Shown here: positions 1-9,037 of the stretch, piece after piece
Layout: every line of letters begins with the position of its first letter
How positions within the stretch are numbered: the first letter of the stretch is position 1
Assembly (NCBI RefSeq): GCF_001625655.1
Contig: NZ_AUYB01000105.1
Span: 1 to 64,000 of the forward strand
Reading direction: 5' to 3'
DNA length: 64,000 nt
Source of the DNA: Pseudoalteromonas luteoviolacea DSM 6061
GTDB taxonomy: Bacteria > Pseudomonadota > Gammaproteobacteria > Enterobacterales > Alteromonadaceae
Translations under genes and position numbers: made by a program
The notes under the pieces: model-generated
What the model was told of the DNA's origin: nothing
The model's database searches: none
The model's input: only the letters and a program-made list of their open reading frames with translations

Positions 1-130
1 CAGGGCTGTTCATGCCTAAAATCCTGCTTTTATAGCTCATTGGACAAAATAGCCGAGCAATTGCTGCATATATCACTTTTAGGAGTTGTTTGTTCCTGTT
101 TAGAAACTTGCTTAGTGCTGTGGTAAATTA

Positions 131-204
131 AGATGGGTGATGAGATGGACACTCCCAAATCGGCGTCAATATGAAATTTGAGATGGGTGTCATATGAAAT
201 TTGA
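131..204. repeat. imperfect tandem duplication upstream of the RHS fragment
   Basis: The nonamer agatgggtg occurs at 131-139 and again at 181-189. Each copy leads into a near-identical segment ending in atgaaatttga, at 171-181 and 194-204. The second copy supplies the ATG of the RHS reading frame and the first supplies the in-frame TGA at 179-181. This looks like a recombination or duplication scar at the junction where the RHS gene lost its 5' part. Its mechanism is not known. Confidence 0.6.
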
Positions 205-2920
205 CCCAAATTCAGGTGAATCCACTTTTATATACAATGGATTAGGTCAGCTACGCCAACAGGTTGATGCTAAAAATAATAAGTTGAACTTTGACTATGA
301 TGGTTTATCACGAGTTATTAGGCGTAAACTAAATGAGAACGTTGAATCTGTATGGGTATTTGATTCAAATAAACTGGGCCAACTTACGAGTGAAGCAAGC
401 AACAATATCAGCAAGGTATACACTTATGATGAGCACGAGCGTGTTATAACTAAGACAGTGACATTGCCGATAGAGGGCGTAAATCAAAGCTTTGAGTTTA
501 AAAATAGGTATCACAGTGAAAGCGGCAAACTACTTGCCAAGCGTTATCCATCTGGAGAAATAATTGTAAACAGATTTGATAAATTTGGTATGCCGCATGT
601 TTTTGAAGATGGTAACACCTCAAATATTTATCATAGCTACGATAAACTAACTGCTAGAGGTACAAATTCAGTTACGACGCATGGTAATGGCATTGTTGAA
701 AGTGTTGACTATTTGCTTTCTGGGTTGATAGGTAAAGTCTGTGTTAGTGGGAGTGCAGCATGTGACCAAGGTATTTTAGTCAATGAAAATTACACTGAGT
801 TTGATGGCTTTGGTAATTTAACACTTAAAGAGGACCTAGTTGCCAGTGTGGCTGAATCATATCAATACGATGCGTTGCATCGGTTGAAACAGAGTACTCG
901 CACAGCAAGCGGATTAGTATTGCCAGAGTTTTTGCCAGGAAGTGTTATAAATTATGACTATGATGCTGCCGGCAATATATTGTTGAAGTCAGACTATGCA
1001 ACGAGTTACCGTTATGACGGAGGAAATACTGGCGGACCAAATGCTGTTAAGCAGGTTACTAAGCTTGATGACACAGTGGTGACTTTTAAATACGACGCAA
1101 ATGGTAATCTAGAAGTCGGTGACAATTTAACTATAAGCTATAACGCATTTAATAAACCGGTTGAAATTCAACGTGGTGGAACCAAAATTAGGTTTGAATA
1201 TGGCCCTAATGGGGCGCGTTATATGCAGGAAAAAACCACAGCAAATAATAGGCAAAGTACTTACTACATAGACTCCGATTATGAACTAACTGTGACCAGT
1301 GCAAATCAAGTGGTAACTGACCGAGTTAGGCATTATTTAACTCCTCACTTGATAGTTGAGCACAATAGCTCAGGACGTTTAGTAAACTATCTCCACAAAG
1401 ATAGACTAGGCTCTACAGTGGCTATTACCAGTGGTAGTGTCGACGTGAAATTGGACGAAAAGCGTAGCTTTGATCCATTTGGAAAGCCAAGAGATGAATT
1501 TTATGGAGACACAGTTGCTGGTCGGTTGCAGTCAAACTTAAATGACAGAGGGTTTACAGGTCACGAGCATTTGGATGATGTGGAGTTGATCCACATGAAT
1601 GGTCGTGGTTATGACTATAACTTAGGCCGCTTTTTAAGCGTAGACCCTTATATTCAATACCCTGAAAATAGCCAAAGTATCAACCCCTATAGCTATATTT
1701 TAAATAACCCGATGGCAGGAGTCGATCCAACAGGATATAGGTCTAGTCTATTTCGTAGTGATGATTGGGTAACGACCTACAACTTAAGTACATCAAATAC
1801 TAAGCAGATAAATCAGAAATCTAATGGAGTCAACCATCAGCAAGGCGATACTGGAACTAGTCAGTCTTTATTAGTTCAAGTAGGGAAGGAGTTTTGGGAA
1901 AACGCGGATGAGTATGGGAAGTTAATTTTGACTGAAGCTGTCAAGCAATTAGTTAAGCATTCCCCTCAAGCATTTGCTGATGTTTCAGGTTATTCATCAG
2001 CTCAAGACTTAGTGACAGCCTTAGAAACTGGCGAGGTCGATGATCTTGGTTGGGTTGTCGTTGGAGCGATAACCAGCCGGTTTGGAGGCAGAGTCTTTAG
2101 CAACACTATAAGGCGTAATCCTTGTAACAAAAGCTGTTTTGTTGCAGGTACAATGGTCCTTACCGATAAAGGGTATGTTCCGATAGAGTCTATTGGTGAA
2201 GGTGACAAGGTACTCGCAACAGACATCCACACAGGAGAGCAGTCATGGAAGCCTGTGACTCATACTTGGGTAGTTTTTGACAAAGATATTTATGAAGTCC
2301 AAATAAAAGCTAATGACGGAACTTATCAAACCGTTGAAGCGACAGATAGTCATCCATTTTACGTTGTTAATAAAGGCTGGGTAGAGACAATAAACTTAAC
2401 TCTGGGTGATAAGTTTATAAATGAGCAAGGGGAACATTACTTAGTTACCGGGCTACGGTCTCTTGATAGAAAAGATATCGCGTATAACTTTACTGTCCAA
2501 GATTTTCATACTTATTATGTAACAGAAAAAAATATTTTAGTGCATAATTGTGGTGAAAAGCTTACTGAAAGTAATAGGGTAAAGTCAGACGCTACAAACA
2601 CTGGAGCACAAAAAAGGCTGGCGGCATATTTAAAGCATAGTGCCAATTGGGCAAGTGGAAGTCTAAAAGGGACTCTTGATAAGTATGCAAAAGAAATCAA
2701 GGGAGAGCTTTCTCATGACGGAGTTAAAACAAACTTTGTAAATGAAAAGTTAGGCATAAAAGTGATGCAGGATAATGAGAACAATTATTTTAGAATCTAT
2801 GATATAAACAGAAAAACATATCTTGATGCTTCAGGAAATATTCCGAAAACCGGTGCTCTAAGAGGTAAAGAAGCTAAAAACTTTCTACAAGAACAAACTC
2901 ATATTAGGAATACTGACTAA
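194..2920 (+). CDS. truncated RHS-repeat polymorphic toxin with HINT domain and C-terminal toxin tip
   Basis: This is an RHS/YD-repeat protein of 908 residues. YD-type repeats run from the first residue to about 390. The conserved RHS core (DRLGS, then GRFLSVDP and NPYSY) covers about 398-515. An intein-like pretoxin HINT domain covers about 648-786, opening with CFVAGTMV and closing with HNC. The last 120 residues are a variable domain that I do not recognise; in this family such a tip is normally the toxin. Complete RHS proteins start with a signal or PAAR region and hundreds more residues, whereas this frame opens in the middle of a repeat just after a TGA at 179-181. It is therefore a 5'-truncated or orphan RHS module, and expression from ATG 194 is uncertain. 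The next gene overlaps its stop by one base, the usual toxin-immunity arrangement. Confidence 0.85.
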   Translation: MKFDPNSGESTFIYNGLGQLRQQVDAKNNKLNFDYDGLSRVIRRKLNENVESVWVFDSNKLGQLTSEASNNISKVYTYDEHERVITKTVTLPIEGVNQSFEFKNRYHSESGKLLAKRYPSGEIIVNRFDKFGMPHVFEDGNTSNIYHSYDKLTARGTNSVTTHGNGIVESVDYLLSGLIGKVCVSGSAACDQGILVNENYTEFDGFGNLTLKEDLVASVAESYQYDALHRLKQSTRTASGLVLPEFLPGSVINYDYDAAGNILLKSDYATSYRYDGGNTGGPNAVKQVTKLDDTVVTFKYDANGNLEVGDNLTISYNAFNKPVEIQRGGTKIRFEYGPNGARYMQEKTTANNRQSTYYIDSDYELTVTSANQVVTDRVRHYLTPHLIVEHNSSGRLVNYLHKDRLGSTVAITSGSVDVKLDEKRSFDPFGKPRDEFYGDTVAGRLQSNLNDRGFTGHEHLDDVELIHMNGRGYDYNLGRFLSVDPYIQYPENSQSINPYSYILNNPMAGVDPTGYRSSLFRSDDWVTTYNLSTSNTKQINQKSNGVNHQQGDTGTSQSLLVQVGKEFWENADEYGKLILTEAVKQLVKHSPQAFADVSGYSSAQDLVTALETGEVDDLGWVVVGAITSRFGGRVFSNTIRRNPCNKSCFVAGTMVLTDKGYVPIESIGEGDKVLATDIHTGEQSWKPVTHTWVVFDKDIYEVQIKANDGTYQTVEATDSHPFYVVNKGWVETINLTLGDKFINEQGEHYLVTGLRSLDRKDIAYNFTVQDFHTYYVTEKNILVHNCGEKLTESNRVKSDATNTGAQKRLAAYLKHSANWASGSLKGTLDKYAKEIKGELSHDGVKTNFVNEKLGIKVMQDNENNYFRIYDINRKTYLDASGNIPKTGALRGKEAKNFLQEQTHIRNTD

Positions 2921-3276
2921 TGTCTGATTTATTTACGATTTTTGTTACCGATGATTCAATAGATGAGAATATTGCTGAGCATCATGAGGTTGTTCAGTGG
3001 AGCTATCAAAATTTGGAACATCCAAATGTCATTCCCGTAACCTCCAAGCAAATATATCATTTAGGTAATATTGGAGTTTTGGATATTATTTCAGAGTTAA
3101 ATGGTAGTATGCTTGGTGAAGGAGAGGATGATTGGATTATTGAGAATGAAATCAAAAAAGAAATATTAGATAGGCTTGAACGAGGTTTTAATTTTGAAGA
3201 TGCTCTACTAATTAAGTTAAAAGAGTTATTTAAATGCTCTATTAAAAATGAGCGAAATATCTATTTTCATTTTTGA
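2920..3276 (+). CDS. probable immunity protein to the RHS toxin tip
   Basis: This acidic 118-residue cytoplasmic protein has no signal peptide or membrane segment. Its ATG overlaps the TAA of the RHS gene (TAATG), so it is probably translationally coupled to it. Small size, acidity and position immediately after a variable RHS C-terminus fit a cognate immunity protein. I recognise no specific immunity family, so the role is inferred from context. A strong terminator follows directly. Confidence 0.7.
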   Translation: MSDLFTIFVTDDSIDENIAEHHEVVQWSYQNLEHPNVIPVTSKQIYHLGNIGVLDIISELNGSMLGEGEDDWIIENEIKKEILDRLERGFNFEDALLIKLKELFKCSIKNERNIYFHF

Positions 3277-3280
3277 TACC

Positions 3281-3304
3281 AAAGCCCTTCGGGGCTTTTT
3301 CTTT
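3281..3304 (+). terminator. Rho-independent terminator of the RHS/immunity unit
   Basis: A perfect 7-bp stem (aaagccc/gggcttt) closes a ttcg tetraloop and is followed by a run of T. It starts four bases after the immunity stop codon. Confidence 0.9.
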
Positions 3305-3508
3305 GTCCAAAAAACATTAAAAAACCAATATTTATAAGTCTGAAAAATAGACTTTGATTTATTTTTAGAAAGTTTGCTGCAAGCTCCTGAACTAAACTTT
3401 TATTGTGTCACTGCATTTGTGCAAAAACTTTCTCTTTCTACTACTCTTCCGTGGTCGATTGCTTTGCTAGAGTGGAACATTGCGCCTATTTAGTTCGATG
3501 GGTACAGT

Positions 3509-3544
3509 TTTTGGGCTAAGCAAAAGCTTTTGCTAGGCCCAAAA
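3509..3544. repeat. 36-bp near-perfect palindrome
   Basis: Two 18-base arms (3509-3526 and 3527-3544) are reverse complements except for a central-arm mismatch. They lie in the 280-bp gap between the converging immunity gene and the 3587-4027 gene. There is no T tract on either strand, so it is not a standard terminator. It may be a protein-binding palindrome or a transcript-end structure. Nothing else stands out in this gap. Confidence 0.6.
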
Positions 3545-3586
3545 TGTTAGGTTGAGGGAGAGCAGCGTGATGGCTTGAATGTATAT

Positions 3587-4027
3587 TTATTGCAGCTGTG
3601 TAAGTATGTGCAACAACCCAAAAGTCAACAAAGTACACGCGATTAGTGATAGCAGTGAGCCTGTTCTTACCATAATCTTGACCATCGATTCGGTAGTTTC
3701 GGCCGCCGAAAATCCAGCGCCAGCGATAGGAAGAGCCTTACTAGCACCTGTTACAGACGCAATAGTTATTCCGAGCCAGATCAGTATAAATCCTACTGTA
3801 CAGCCATAAGCCACAAAAACCTCTAAATATAAAGGCAACTCAACCAGCGACCAAATAACACCAAAGATCGCCAGAGCCATTGCGCACTGAACAGCTGTCA
3901 AGTGACCAGAAAGAGCCATTCGAGCGTTTTTTACTGCTGGTATCAATGCACCTTGTATTAAACCAACAAGGAAAAAGACAGCTCCAATAAAGATGAGTTG
4001 TGCACCAATCTGTGTAAGTTCTATCAT
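3587..4027 (-). CDS. hydroxylaminobenzene mutase / styrene-oxide isomerase-like membrane protein
   Basis: This 146-residue protein has four predicted transmembrane helices. Two motifs recall hydroxylaminobenzene mutases (HabA/HabB), which are small membrane isomerases related to styrene-oxide isomerase. One is NARMALSGHL at the start of helix 2; the other is the loop PIAGAGFSA followed by a helix containing VK. The usual substrate in characterised members is an arylhydroxylamine; the substrate here is unknown. The start has a good ribosome-binding site (GGAGG). A Crp/Fnr-type regulator lies upstream on the same strand after about 170 bp. The family call was made by eye. Confidence 0.55.
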   Translation of the reverse strand: MIELTQIGAQLIFIGAVFFLVGLIQGALIPAVKNARMALSGHLTAVQCAMALAIFGVIWSLVELPLYLEVFVAYGCTVGFILIWLGITIASVTGASKALPIAGAGFSAAETTESMVKIMVRTGSLLSLIACTLLTFGLLHILTQLQ

Positions 4028-4199
4028 GACGCCTCCAATGTATCTATGGCGCTAGGCGCAGTGGCACTACTTACATTCCAAACATTGACAATGTAAAGCG
4101 AAAAGCTTTGTGCATGTTGGCTTTTAAATCTTTTAGAGGTATTCATTGTTAGTCTCCATAGAAAAAACACAGGGTAGACAACGGAATACTAAAATTCAT

Positions 4200-4793
4200 T
4201 CACCTAGATTCATTTTTTAATTTACTCAATGTTTGGGGAGCAACACCAAGATAAGAGGCTATATGATATGACTTAACTTGTTTAAAGATATAAGGGTATT
4301 CGTCCAGTAAACGCTCATACCGTTCGGCTGCCGTCTCGGACATAAGTGAAAGCACACGCTTGTATGTTGCGGAATAATAGGTGTTGTGTATCCATATTCT
4401 TGCTAATAACTCCCACTTTTGCTCCTGAGATATAAATTTATCAAGGGCTTCTAAAGATGTGACATAAAAAACTGAATCTTCAAGAATTTCAAAATTGAGC
4501 ATGGATCCTGTTTTTTCGTAAAAGCTTACACTATCGTCCATAAAGTGATTTAAACCATGTTTACTTTTTCCGCGAAAGTAGAGTTGCCAAGTATGATCTT
4601 TGCCATTCATATCACTAAAATATGATCTGGCTAAACCACTTTTAATAAACCATATTTCATTAAACACGTCACCTGCACGGTGCACTATCGTTCCTTTTTT
4701 GACATGTTTTATATCGAATATCTCGCATGCATAAGCCCATTCATCATCATTGACAGGAATATACTGCTCAATCATTTTTCTAAAGTATTTCAT
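4200..4793 (-). CDS. Crp/Fnr-family transcriptional regulator
   Basis: The 197-residue protein has an N-terminal cyclic-nucleotide-binding-like beta-roll (about 15-115). A long dimerisation helix follows, then a shortened helix-turn-helix at the C-terminus (about 165-195, YHIASYLGVAPQTLSKLKN). This matches the small Crp/Fnr regulators common in Bacteroidetes and marine gammaproteobacteria. It has no Cys cluster of the FNR type. The start has only a weak ribosome-binding site. Its target is unknown; the cupin gene upstream and the membrane isomerase-like gene downstream share its strand. Confidence 0.85.
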   Translation of the reverse strand: MKYFRKMIEQYIPVNDDEWAYACEIFDIKHVKKGTIVHRAGDVFNEIWFIKSGLARSYFSDMNGKDHTWQLYFRGKSKHGLNHFMDDSVSFYEKTGSMLNFEILEDSVFYVTSLEALDKFISQEQKWELLARIWIHNTYYSATYKRVLSLMSETAAERYERLLDEYPYIFKQVKSYHIASYLGVAPQTLSKLKNESR

Positions 4794-4846
4794 GGAATTA
4801 AATTTTTATTTTTAATATTACACTGTAGATAAAAGGAAAAATTAGT

Positions 4847-5197
4847 TTACTTTAGACTTGCTTGGATGATAAGTAACTCAATCTCACTGCTTGAAGTATT
4901 TATTAAGCCATGTGTACCAAAAGGTTTGTTTACAATCATATCTCCTGCAGTAACTTTTCTAGTTTCACCCTCAATGGTCATGGTGCCTTCTCCTTTCAAT
5001 ATGATATACATTTCTTCATCATTACTGTGCGTATGTTCCCCCATGGAGCTTCCTGGTGGCATAACTACCCGAAGTGCAAAGTCCCAAGCACCGGTAAAAT
5101 CTTTGCGCCTAAATGCTCTATAGATATCGATTGAGCCCACACCCCCATGGCTATTTTTGTCAGTTTCTTTATCACAATTGTAAAAGTTACGTATCAT
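4847..5197 (-). CDS. cupin-domain protein
   Basis: This is a 116-residue single-domain cupin. Cupin motif 1 is visible as GEHTHSNDEEMYIILKG, with two His and a Glu as metal ligands. Motif 2 is GDMIVNKPFGTHGLIN with the final His. The start has a clear AAGGAG site. Small cupins bind a metal and act as isomerases, dioxygenases or sensors, and the specific reaction cannot be read from the sequence. The gene precedes the Crp/Fnr regulator by about 50 bp on the same strand. Confidence 0.85.
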   Translation of the reverse strand: MIRNFYNCDKETDKNSHGGVGSIDIYRAFRRKDFTGAWDFALRVVMPPGSSMGEHTHSNDEEMYIILKGEGTMTIEGETRKVTAGDMIVNKPFGTHGLINTSSSEIELLIIQASLK

Positions 5198-5401
5198 TTA
5201 TTCTCAACTCCTTTTTCTTGTTCTACATATCGCTACAACGCCAGCATAAACCACATACATCGCTTACAGCCAGCCTAAAAAGCAAATTAAGCACTTGATA
5301 TATCCTCAATTGACTTTGTTAACAAAGCGTTTAAATATCGATGGTTGTTCATAATTTAATCGTGCGTTTACTTTGAAACAAGGATAATTAAAAGGTGATT
5401 T

Positions 5402-6712
5402 ATGAAAAATTCTCTATTGGTAATTTCGCTGGCGCTTGGGCTGTCCGCTTGTAACATTGACGACAGGCTGCAATTAGCATCAGAAACAAAAAAGAGTGAA
5501 CAGGTCCATTTGAGTGCACAAAATACGGGTCTACTCATTATTGATGCTCAGCAAGGATATGTGATGGATAGTGACGACTTTTGGGTCAAGATATATTATC
5601 CACAGTATCAAATACCAGCCCAAAATGTAGATCCTCAGTTGCACGCCAGTATTGACCGTATTGCGCAATTAGCGCAAAAAGCCAATGATTTGAATATGCC
5701 AACAACCATTACTTACGAAGCTTTTAATTCTGAGCAGGGGCTTGAGTATACACCCTATATCACACGCATTGCCCAAGCGCTCGATGAAAATACCCAGAGC
5801 TTTTTTAAACAAACATTTAATTCAACATTAGAAGCAGATATTCATGCGGCGATGACGGCTTGGTCCGATGCTGGTATCTCTCGTGTGGTAGTCGCGGGTG
5901 CAGAAACCGATGTATGTGTTATGCAAACAGTTTTAGGGCTTAAGAAAATGGGCTTTGATGTATATTTGGCGAGTGATGCGACGTTTTCTACCGAAATTTA
6001 CGAGCGACCTACCTTTAAACGTTTGCAGCAAGCTGGCGTAAAGTTGGCAAAAGCCAGTGAAATTATTGAATCGATGGAATCCAAAGACAAATTAGTATAT
6101 AGCCCGCGCTATGCGGTGGGACAACGTGATGAACTTTATCAGGGCGACCGTCATAAAATGGCGAAGATCAATTTTAATATGGATGATGCAAGCCTAGCTA
6201 AGGCGGAGCATGATAACAAACCAGCAACAGAGCCTAGGTTTACGTATTTAGGCTCGGAACAGGAGTTTTTATTTAGCTACATACCGAGCTTTCATGTGAA
6301 TAAAAAGGGTAAGGCTTATACATCTAAATATCGCAAGAGCCCCAATGTGGTTAGCTATAAAAAAATTGATCCTGTGATTGCTGATATTAAAGCAGCTGGA
6401 AAGACTCAAGCTGTGATATCCGGTGTGGTTTCCCAATTAGGACTGTATGACGCTGTCTATAAGCTGATTGAGGCGGGTATAACGCCAATCATTTTAGAAG
6501 ATGCATTGTTAGGTTCAGATGTAGATCCTATTCACTACTTAGATTACATCTATCAGCTGGGGGCAGTGCCAAGTACGCAAAAATCACATGGGTATGAGAT
6601 GTTTGTCGAAATACAGTTAGGTGACTTAACAGAAGAGGAAATAGCGGCTTACTATCAAATGATAGAGCTAAATGAAGTCGTGATTCCAGAAGTATACCCA
6701 CGTCTACGTTAA
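5402..6712 (+). CDS. lipoprotein with two isochorismatase-like domains
   Basis: The 436-residue protein starts with a lipoprotein signal (LSAC lipobox at residues 14-17). Domain 1 (about 38-220) is a cysteine-hydrolase/isochorismatase fold. It contains the nucleophile-region Asp in LLIIDAQQGY, a Lys in FFKQTFNST and the catalytic Cys in AETDVCVMQT. Domain 2 (about 270-430) keeps the fold (AVISGVVSQLGLYDA) but has no Cys at the catalytic position, so it is probably inactive or structural. A membrane-anchored double-domain member is unusual, since most are single-domain soluble hydrolases of amides or isochorismate. The substrate is unknown. A bidirectional terminator separates it from the converging AraC-type gene. 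Confidence 0.8.
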   Translation: MKNSLLVISLALGLSACNIDDRLQLASETKKSEQVHLSAQNTGLLIIDAQQGYVMDSDDFWVKIYYPQYQIPAQNVDPQLHASIDRIAQLAQKANDLNMPTTITYEAFNSEQGLEYTPYITRIAQALDENTQSFFKQTFNSTLEADIHAAMTAWSDAGISRVVVAGAETDVCVMQTVLGLKKMGFDVYLASDATFSTEIYERPTFKRLQQAGVKLAKASEIIESMESKDKLVYSPRYAVGQRDELYQGDRHKMAKINFNMDDASLAKAEHDNKPATEPRFTYLGSEQEFLFSYIPSFHVNKKGKAYTSKYRKSPNVVSYKKIDPVIADIKAAGKTQAVISGVVSQLGLYDAVYKLIEAGITPIILEDALLGSDVDPIHYLDYIYQLGAVPSTQKSHGYEMFVEIQLGDLTEEEIAAYYQMIELNEVVIPEVYPRLR

Positions 6713-6734
6713 TTACTTAGTGCTTGTTTTCTAT

Positions 6735-6769
6735 AAAAAGCAGCATAGCTTAAGGCTAGCTGCTTTTAA
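6735..6769. terminator. bidirectional terminator between convergent genes
   Basis: The stem aaaagcagc (6736-6744) pairs with gctgctttt (6759-6767). It has A-rich and T-rich flanks on opposite sides, so it can serve both the isochorismatase-like gene and the regulator on the other strand. Confidence 0.8.
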
Positions 6770-6776
6770 TTTATAA

Positions 6777-7892
6777 TCAGTGCTTTGTAGCTTGGCTAAA
6801 TCTCGTTTTGAACTCTCCAGGAGACATATCAAAAGTCTTTTTAAACTCGCGATAAAAAGTATTTTTGTTGTTAAATCCTGCATCTAAATAAAGCTCAGAC
6901 ACTTTTGTCTTCTTACTAGCGAGTTTTAGCATTTGTGCTGCAGCATGAACTCGGTATTTATTAACAAACTCATAAAAATTGGTATCTAGATGCTCATTAA
7001 GTAACTCAGATGTCTGATTACTGGTCAAATCTAGCTCTTTAGCCAAGCAGTTTAACGACAGTTCATTGTTTAGGTGCAACTGTTCCTTTTCAAATAGGTC
7101 TATCAATTGCTTTTTTTGTTGGTTGGCCAAATCCGGTGTAAGCTCCAAAACTCTTATGGGTTTTGCCTGCTTAACTTTAACAATATCTATAAACCCTTTA
7201 GAAAGCATCAAGATATAAATAAACGTCAGTGTATTGCTCAAATCCCAAAGTAAACGTAAGTACTCAGATCCCATTTTATGTAATGTTACTTGGGCAAAGT
7301 AGGCGCTAGAAACGACCAAAAAGAACACAACAATGGCTTTTTGGCTGATCAATTGTTGAGCGCGATTGTTATTGGTTTCACTATGACTAAACCAAGTCGA
7401 TTTAGCGAGTAGGAATTGATAAAAGAGCACATGTGAAAAATACAGTAATGCTAAAAGTGTTGGGATCTCATTTTGCTCTACCAACCTTCCGGTGTAAAAG
7501 ATTACAAATGGAAAGAAATGGAGAAGTGATTTAGCATAGTCAAAATGCTTTTCTGGTTTATATGTTATGTAAAAATAAATTGCTGGACCAAGTAATAGTA
7601 GAGATGAGTGCACAAATGCGATAAACGGATACGGCATATAATTAAAAGCAATGCCAATATATTCCAGCATAGGTGTGGAAAGCAGTAACCAAAAAATAAA
7701 TAATGCAATCTGTTGCTCTACTGCTAATCGGCCTTGGATCAATGCCAGTGCAATGGTCACAAACACAACGTAAGCAGCTGAAACAATGTAAAGTATTTTG
7801 AGCGACTCTGCTATCACATTTAATCCTTTATAAGCAACGGGGAGGTTAGAACTCAATAAACTAACCCACAACAAAAGAAAGTAAAAGAGCAC
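6777..7892 (-). CDS. membrane-anchored AraC-family regulator
   Basis: The first roughly 240 residues hold about seven hydrophobic helices. The C-terminal 100 residues are an AraC-type double helix-turn-helix (ending AGFNNKNTFYREFKKTFDMSPGEFK). This layout matches AraC regulators with a 7TM-like sensor region found in many marine bacteria and Bacteroidetes. The reported start is GTG; a second GTG about 27 codons later has a better purine-rich leader, so the N-terminus is uncertain. Ligand and targets are unknown. The nearest candidate target is the dehalogenase gene upstream on the same strand. Confidence 0.85.
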   Translation of the reverse strand: MLFYFLLLWVSLLSSNLPVAYKGLNVIAESLKILYIVSAAYVVFVTIALALIQGRLAVEQQIALFIFWLLLSTPMLEYIGIAFNYMPYPFIAFVHSSLLLLGPAIYFYITYKPEKHFDYAKSLLHFFPFVIFYTGRLVEQNEIPTLLALLYFSHVLFYQFLLAKSTWFSHSETNNNRAQQLISQKAIVVFFLVVSSAYFAQVTLHKMGSEYLRLLWDLSNTLTFIYILMLSKGFIDIVKVKQAKPIRVLELTPDLANQQKKQLIDLFEKEQLHLNNELSLNCLAKELDLTSNQTSELLNEHLDTNFYEFVNKYRVHAAAQMLKLASKKTKVSELYLDAGFNNKNTFYREFKKTFDMSPGEFKTRFSQATKH

Positions 7893-8004
7893 AAAGATGA
7901 CCGTTTTTAATATCTATTGGCATAACGTCTGAATTTAAGGAAATGGCAATTTTTAATTTGCCTTTACTGTAATGATGGGCAACAAGGAAAAAGGTAGATG
8001 ACAG

Positions 8005-8040
8005 CAAAAAAAATAGCCCCTAAGTAATGGAGGCTATTTT
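8005..8040 (-). terminator. Rho-independent terminator of the dehalogenase gene
   Basis: Read on the minus strand, a stem of aaaatagcc and ggctatttt is followed by eight T. It lies 26 bases after the dehalogenase stop codon. Confidence 0.85.
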
Positions 8041-8065
8041 CGCGGTGAGTATTGCTGGTAGGTGG

Positions 8066-9037
8066 CTAGTCGTCGAGTCGGCGCAGCCAGTCATCAAGAG
8101 AGCGGCCTATCGCGTCTGGTTGGTCTTCAGGTAGATAATGCAGCCCTTGTCCAACATAAGAAGTCTCTAGCTCATCAATATTGTCAACATACCACTTGAG
8201 TACTTGGGGTGATCTTTCAACGCTTGGTGAGCCATAAATATACAAAGTTGGCATATCCGTTTTGCGCATAAAGCGTTTAATTCCTCTCATTAAGCGGTCG
8301 GCTTGCGCAGGTTCATGAGCAATAGGAAGTTGATTTGGCCAAGCAAGTAACGGCTTTCTAGACTCAGGAACAAGATATGGTGCACGATATGCTTCCATTG
8401 CATGTTCGCCTAATGTGCGGTTAACGGAAGCGGGCAAAGCTTGCTCAATCCACATATTTTGCTCAATTACCAACATTGGCCCTAATACCGGGTCTCTGAG
8501 AGCTCTAAAAAAGTCAGCAACAGGACCAAGTCTTTCATAGCTTTCGGCTGGAAATTGCGGCGGTAAAACACCTTCCATAAAGGCAAGTGCTTCTACTTTA
8601 CCAGGATTTCTTTTTGCATAGAGCCACGCAATTGCCGCGCCCCAGTCATGACCAACCAAAATTACTTCATCAAGATCTAGCCCTTTTATAAAGCGGCTAA
8701 AATACTTGTATTGCTCTTTAAATGTGTACTCTATATCTGGTTTGCCCGAATCACCCATGCCGATAAGATCAACAGCAATAGCTCTGTGCGTATCAGAAAT
8801 ATAAGGCATAACATTACGCCAAGAATAAGATGAAGTTGGGTTGCCATGAACAAAAACCACTGCTTTACCTTCACCTTGTTCTAAATATGTCATCCAACTA
8901 TCTTTTACTTCAATAGAGTGTTGTTCAATATTATGCGTTTCATCAACAACAGGTAGCGGAAATTTTACATTGCTAGCGGCCATGAATGGAGTTGAAACCC
9001 CCAATAATGCGAATAGTAAGATGCGTGCATAAGTCAT
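8066..9037 (-). CDS. exported haloalkane dehalogenase
   Basis: This alpha/beta hydrolase is close to the haloalkane dehalogenase subfamily II pattern. It has HGNPTSSYSWR (oxyanion/halide-binding Asn), GHDWG (nucleophile Asp plus halide-binding Trp), AFMEG (catalytic Glu) and GLHYLPED (catalytic His). The reaction is hydrolysis of a carbon-halogen bond to an alcohol. The start at 9037 is chosen because AAGGAG precedes it; the frame opens 14 codons earlier without a site. The resulting N-terminus (MTYARILLFALLGVSTPFMAA) is a signal peptide, so the enzyme should be periplasmic or secreted, whereas most characterised members are cytoplasmic. Substrate is unknown; brominated marine compounds would be plausible. 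Confidence 0.8.
   Translation of the reverse strand: MTYARILLFALLGVSTPFMAASNVKFPLPVVDETHNIEQHSIEVKDSWMTYLEQGEGKAVVFVHGNPTSSYSWRNVMPYISDTHRAIAVDLIGMGDSGKPDIEYTFKEQYKYFSRFIKGLDLDEVILVGHDWGAAIAWLYAKRNPGKVEALAFMEGVLPPQFPAESYERLGPVADFFRALRDPVLGPMLVIEQNMWIEQALPASVNRTLGEHAMEAYRAPYLVPESRKPLLAWPNQLPIAHEPAQADRLMRGIKRFMRKTDMPTLYIYGSPSVERSPQVLKWYVDNIDELETSYVGQGLHYLPEDQPDAIGRSLDDWLRRLDD

Noticed and set aside
2135..2551. True self-splicing intein in the RHS gene
   Set aside because: The HINT block is followed by an unrelated variable domain, not an extein continuing the RHS core; this is the pretoxin HINT arrangement.
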